A stretch of DNA of 64,000 nt from Candidatus Thiodiazotropha sp. (ex Monitilora ramsayi) (lineage in GTDB: Bacteria; Pseudomonadota; Gammaproteobacteria; Chromatiales; Chromatiaceae). Positions within the stretch are counted from its first letter, which is position 1; each line of letters opens with the position of its first letter. The stretch is from the NCBI GenBank assembly GCA_025655595.1, contig JAHXIO010000006.1:1-64000 (forward strand), in the 5' to 3' direction. The notes beneath the pieces were generated by a model. That model saw only the letters and a list, made by a program, of their open reading frames with translations, ran no database searches and was not told the DNA's origin. The position numbers and the translations under genes are program-made. Positions 63,038 to 64,000 of the stretch are shown in pieces.

Positions 63038-63763
63038 TCAGTTTTCGCGGGTTTTTGTAGCCAGTCCGTTGGTGTCGTTCAGGTGAACGAATCCCCGGGT
63101 TACTGAAATCAGTCCCTGATGCTCGAAATCCTTCAGGATACGGCTCACTACCTCCCGGGACGTTCCCAGATCTGAGGCGATTGCCTGGTGAGTGATCTGA
63201 ATGTCGCCTTCCTCACTGGCAATACCTGGTTGTAGAAGATAACTGGCCAGGCGTCTGTCTACACGCCGGAAAGCGATCTCCTCAACAACGCTTATCACAT
63301 CACCCAGCCTGTCACTGATCAGGCTGAAGATGTAGTTGCGCCATAGGGTGTGTTGGTGGGTCCAGAGTTTGACTTCCGAGGTATTGATGATCACAGCTTC
63401 GATAGGGGTTTCACAGATAGCGAAAGCGGGAAAGGGCTTGTCGCTGATGATGCATGAAGCGGTAAGGATGCAGCTTTCCCCGGGACCAATGCGGTAAAGT
63501 GTCAGCTCCCGCCCATTTTCCCCAAGTTTGTAGACCCGGGCTGTTCCGCTGAGGAGTAGGGCGAGATGGCCACATTGGTCACCCTGGTCGCATATGGGGT
63601 GTGGTGCGTCAAGCCTGGCCAGATTGGCATGCTTAAAAAAGATCGAGCGAAAGTTCTCATCTGCATCCCGCAGAAAGCCGAACTGTCCGATCACGCTTTC
63701 GATAATATGATTATTTGAGATCAATGTCTTATGCGTAGGGGTAAGCGCTGAATTGGGTGTCAA
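63038..63763 (-). CDS. Crp/Fnr-family transcriptional regulator
   Basis: A 241-residue regulator. The cyclic-nucleotide-type beta roll covers about 35-150 (ICDQGDQCGHLALLLSGTAR, LYRIGPGESCILTASC), then a dimer helix and a winged helix-turn-helix (ITHQAIASDLGTSREVVSRI, LKDFEHQGLISVTRGFVHL). Cys residues in the sensor part (ICDQ, QCGH, SCILTASC) are not in the four-Cys arrangement of Fnr, so direct Fe-S sensing is doubtful. The start is TTG at 63763 with AGGA upstream, as no early ATG exists. Together with DUF2892 it makes a two-gene unit, with the palindrome between them. Confidence 0.9.
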   Translation of the reverse strand: MTPNSALTPTHKTLISNNHIIESVIGQFGFLRDADENFRSIFFKHANLARLDAPHPICDQGDQCGHLALLLSGTARVYKLGENGRELTLYRIGPGESCILTASCIISDKPFPAFAICETPIEAVIINTSEVKLWTHQHTLWRNYIFSLISDRLGDVISVVEEIAFRRVDRRLASYLLQPGIASEEGDIQITHQAIASDLGTSREVVSRILKDFEHQGLISVTRGFVHLNDTNGLATKTREN

Positions 63764-63906
63764 TGGTGTCCTGTCAGGTTATTATGATATGCCATATGTA
63801 AAACTCGCGGCTAGCACAGAGAGGTCAACCCGGTAGATATGTCAACAAGCCCGAACATAAACCATAATGTAGCCTGATAGTCTCTTTAGACCAGTAAGTA
63901 ACGGTT

Positions 63907-64000
63907 ATGTCTGATCCACACAACGAAGAGCGAAAGGTTAAACAGGAGAGGGTGCGCCTTCTTTATACCAATGGAATCACGCTGATTATCGCGAACCTTA
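63907..64000 (+). CDS. Start of a gene cut by the window edge
   Basis: ATG at 63907 opens a frame that continues past the window: MSDPHNEERKVKQERVRLLY, then TNGITLIIANL. A charged N-terminus followed by what looks like the first half of a membrane helix is common in membrane sensors such as GGDEF/EAL proteins or kinases, but the visible 31 residues do not identify a family. Confidence 0.5.
   Translation, partial: MSDPHNEERKVKQERVRLLYTNGITLIIANL

Overview
The window looks like chromosome of a gammaproteobacterium, probably a sulfur-oxidising one related to Chromatiales/Sedimenticola-type lineages. This rests on gene families, not on a marker gene. It carries a pyr-ruvX-algH-tonB-gshB-pilG block in the order known from Pseudomonas, a rhd-tusA-dsrE2 cluster typical of sulfur oxidisers, a sulfide:quinone-reductase-like flavoprotein, three rhodaneses, siroheme synthase and a NarX/NarL-like pair. 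I saw no rRNA, tRNA, CRISPR array, complete transposon or prophage.

Layout. 1-12.7 kb: a PAS/HAMP membrane sensor, an outer-membrane porin, recQ with a decayed small gene behind it, an asparagine-synthetase-like NAGGN amidotransferase, a secreted zinc metalloprotease with a GlyGly-CTERM-type tail, and an SDR oxidoreductase. 12.7-16.5 kb is the accessory part. It starts with a row of small minus-strand genes separated by seven attC-like sites, that is, an integron cassette array with no integrase in view. One cassette gene is split by a 128-bp insertion/duplication. The array is followed by the remains of a gene built from a 42-bp (14-residue) repeat. 16.5-30 kb: class II ribonucleotide reductase, HD-GYP protein, grxD, dCMP deaminase, purMN, DUF2066 and a CDP-alcohol phosphatidyltransferase, then a minus-strand pyrimidine operon (pyrR, pyrB, a degenerate dihydroorotase, a PyrK-like subunit) headed by algH and ruvX.

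30-45 kb: tonB and gshB on the minus strand, then on the plus strand a small secreted protein, a periplasmic rhodanese and the Pil-Chp chemosensory system that controls type IV pili (pilG, pilH, pilI, pilJ, a 2310-residue chpA, chpC-like). The adaptation enzymes PilK and ChpB are absent from the cluster. 45-55 kb: diguanylate cyclase, SQR-like flavoprotein, S24-like protein, Atm1-type ABC exporter, CCA-adding enzyme, and a NarX-like kinase without a periplasmic sensor domain together with its NarL-like regulator. 55-64 kb: rhodanese, cysG, the rhd-tusA-dsrE2 sulfur-trafficking genes, a FadL-type porin, a LysR regulator, an AI-2E family permease, DUF2892, a Crp/Fnr regulator and the start of one more gene.

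How it fits together: the conserved blocks supply nucleotides, glutathione and twitching-motility control. The right third is biased to sulfur and nitrogen redox metabolism: sulfurtransferases, siroheme, and NarXL/Crp-Fnr regulation. The cassette array and repeat remnant between the SDR gene and nrdJ are the variable, recently acquired part.
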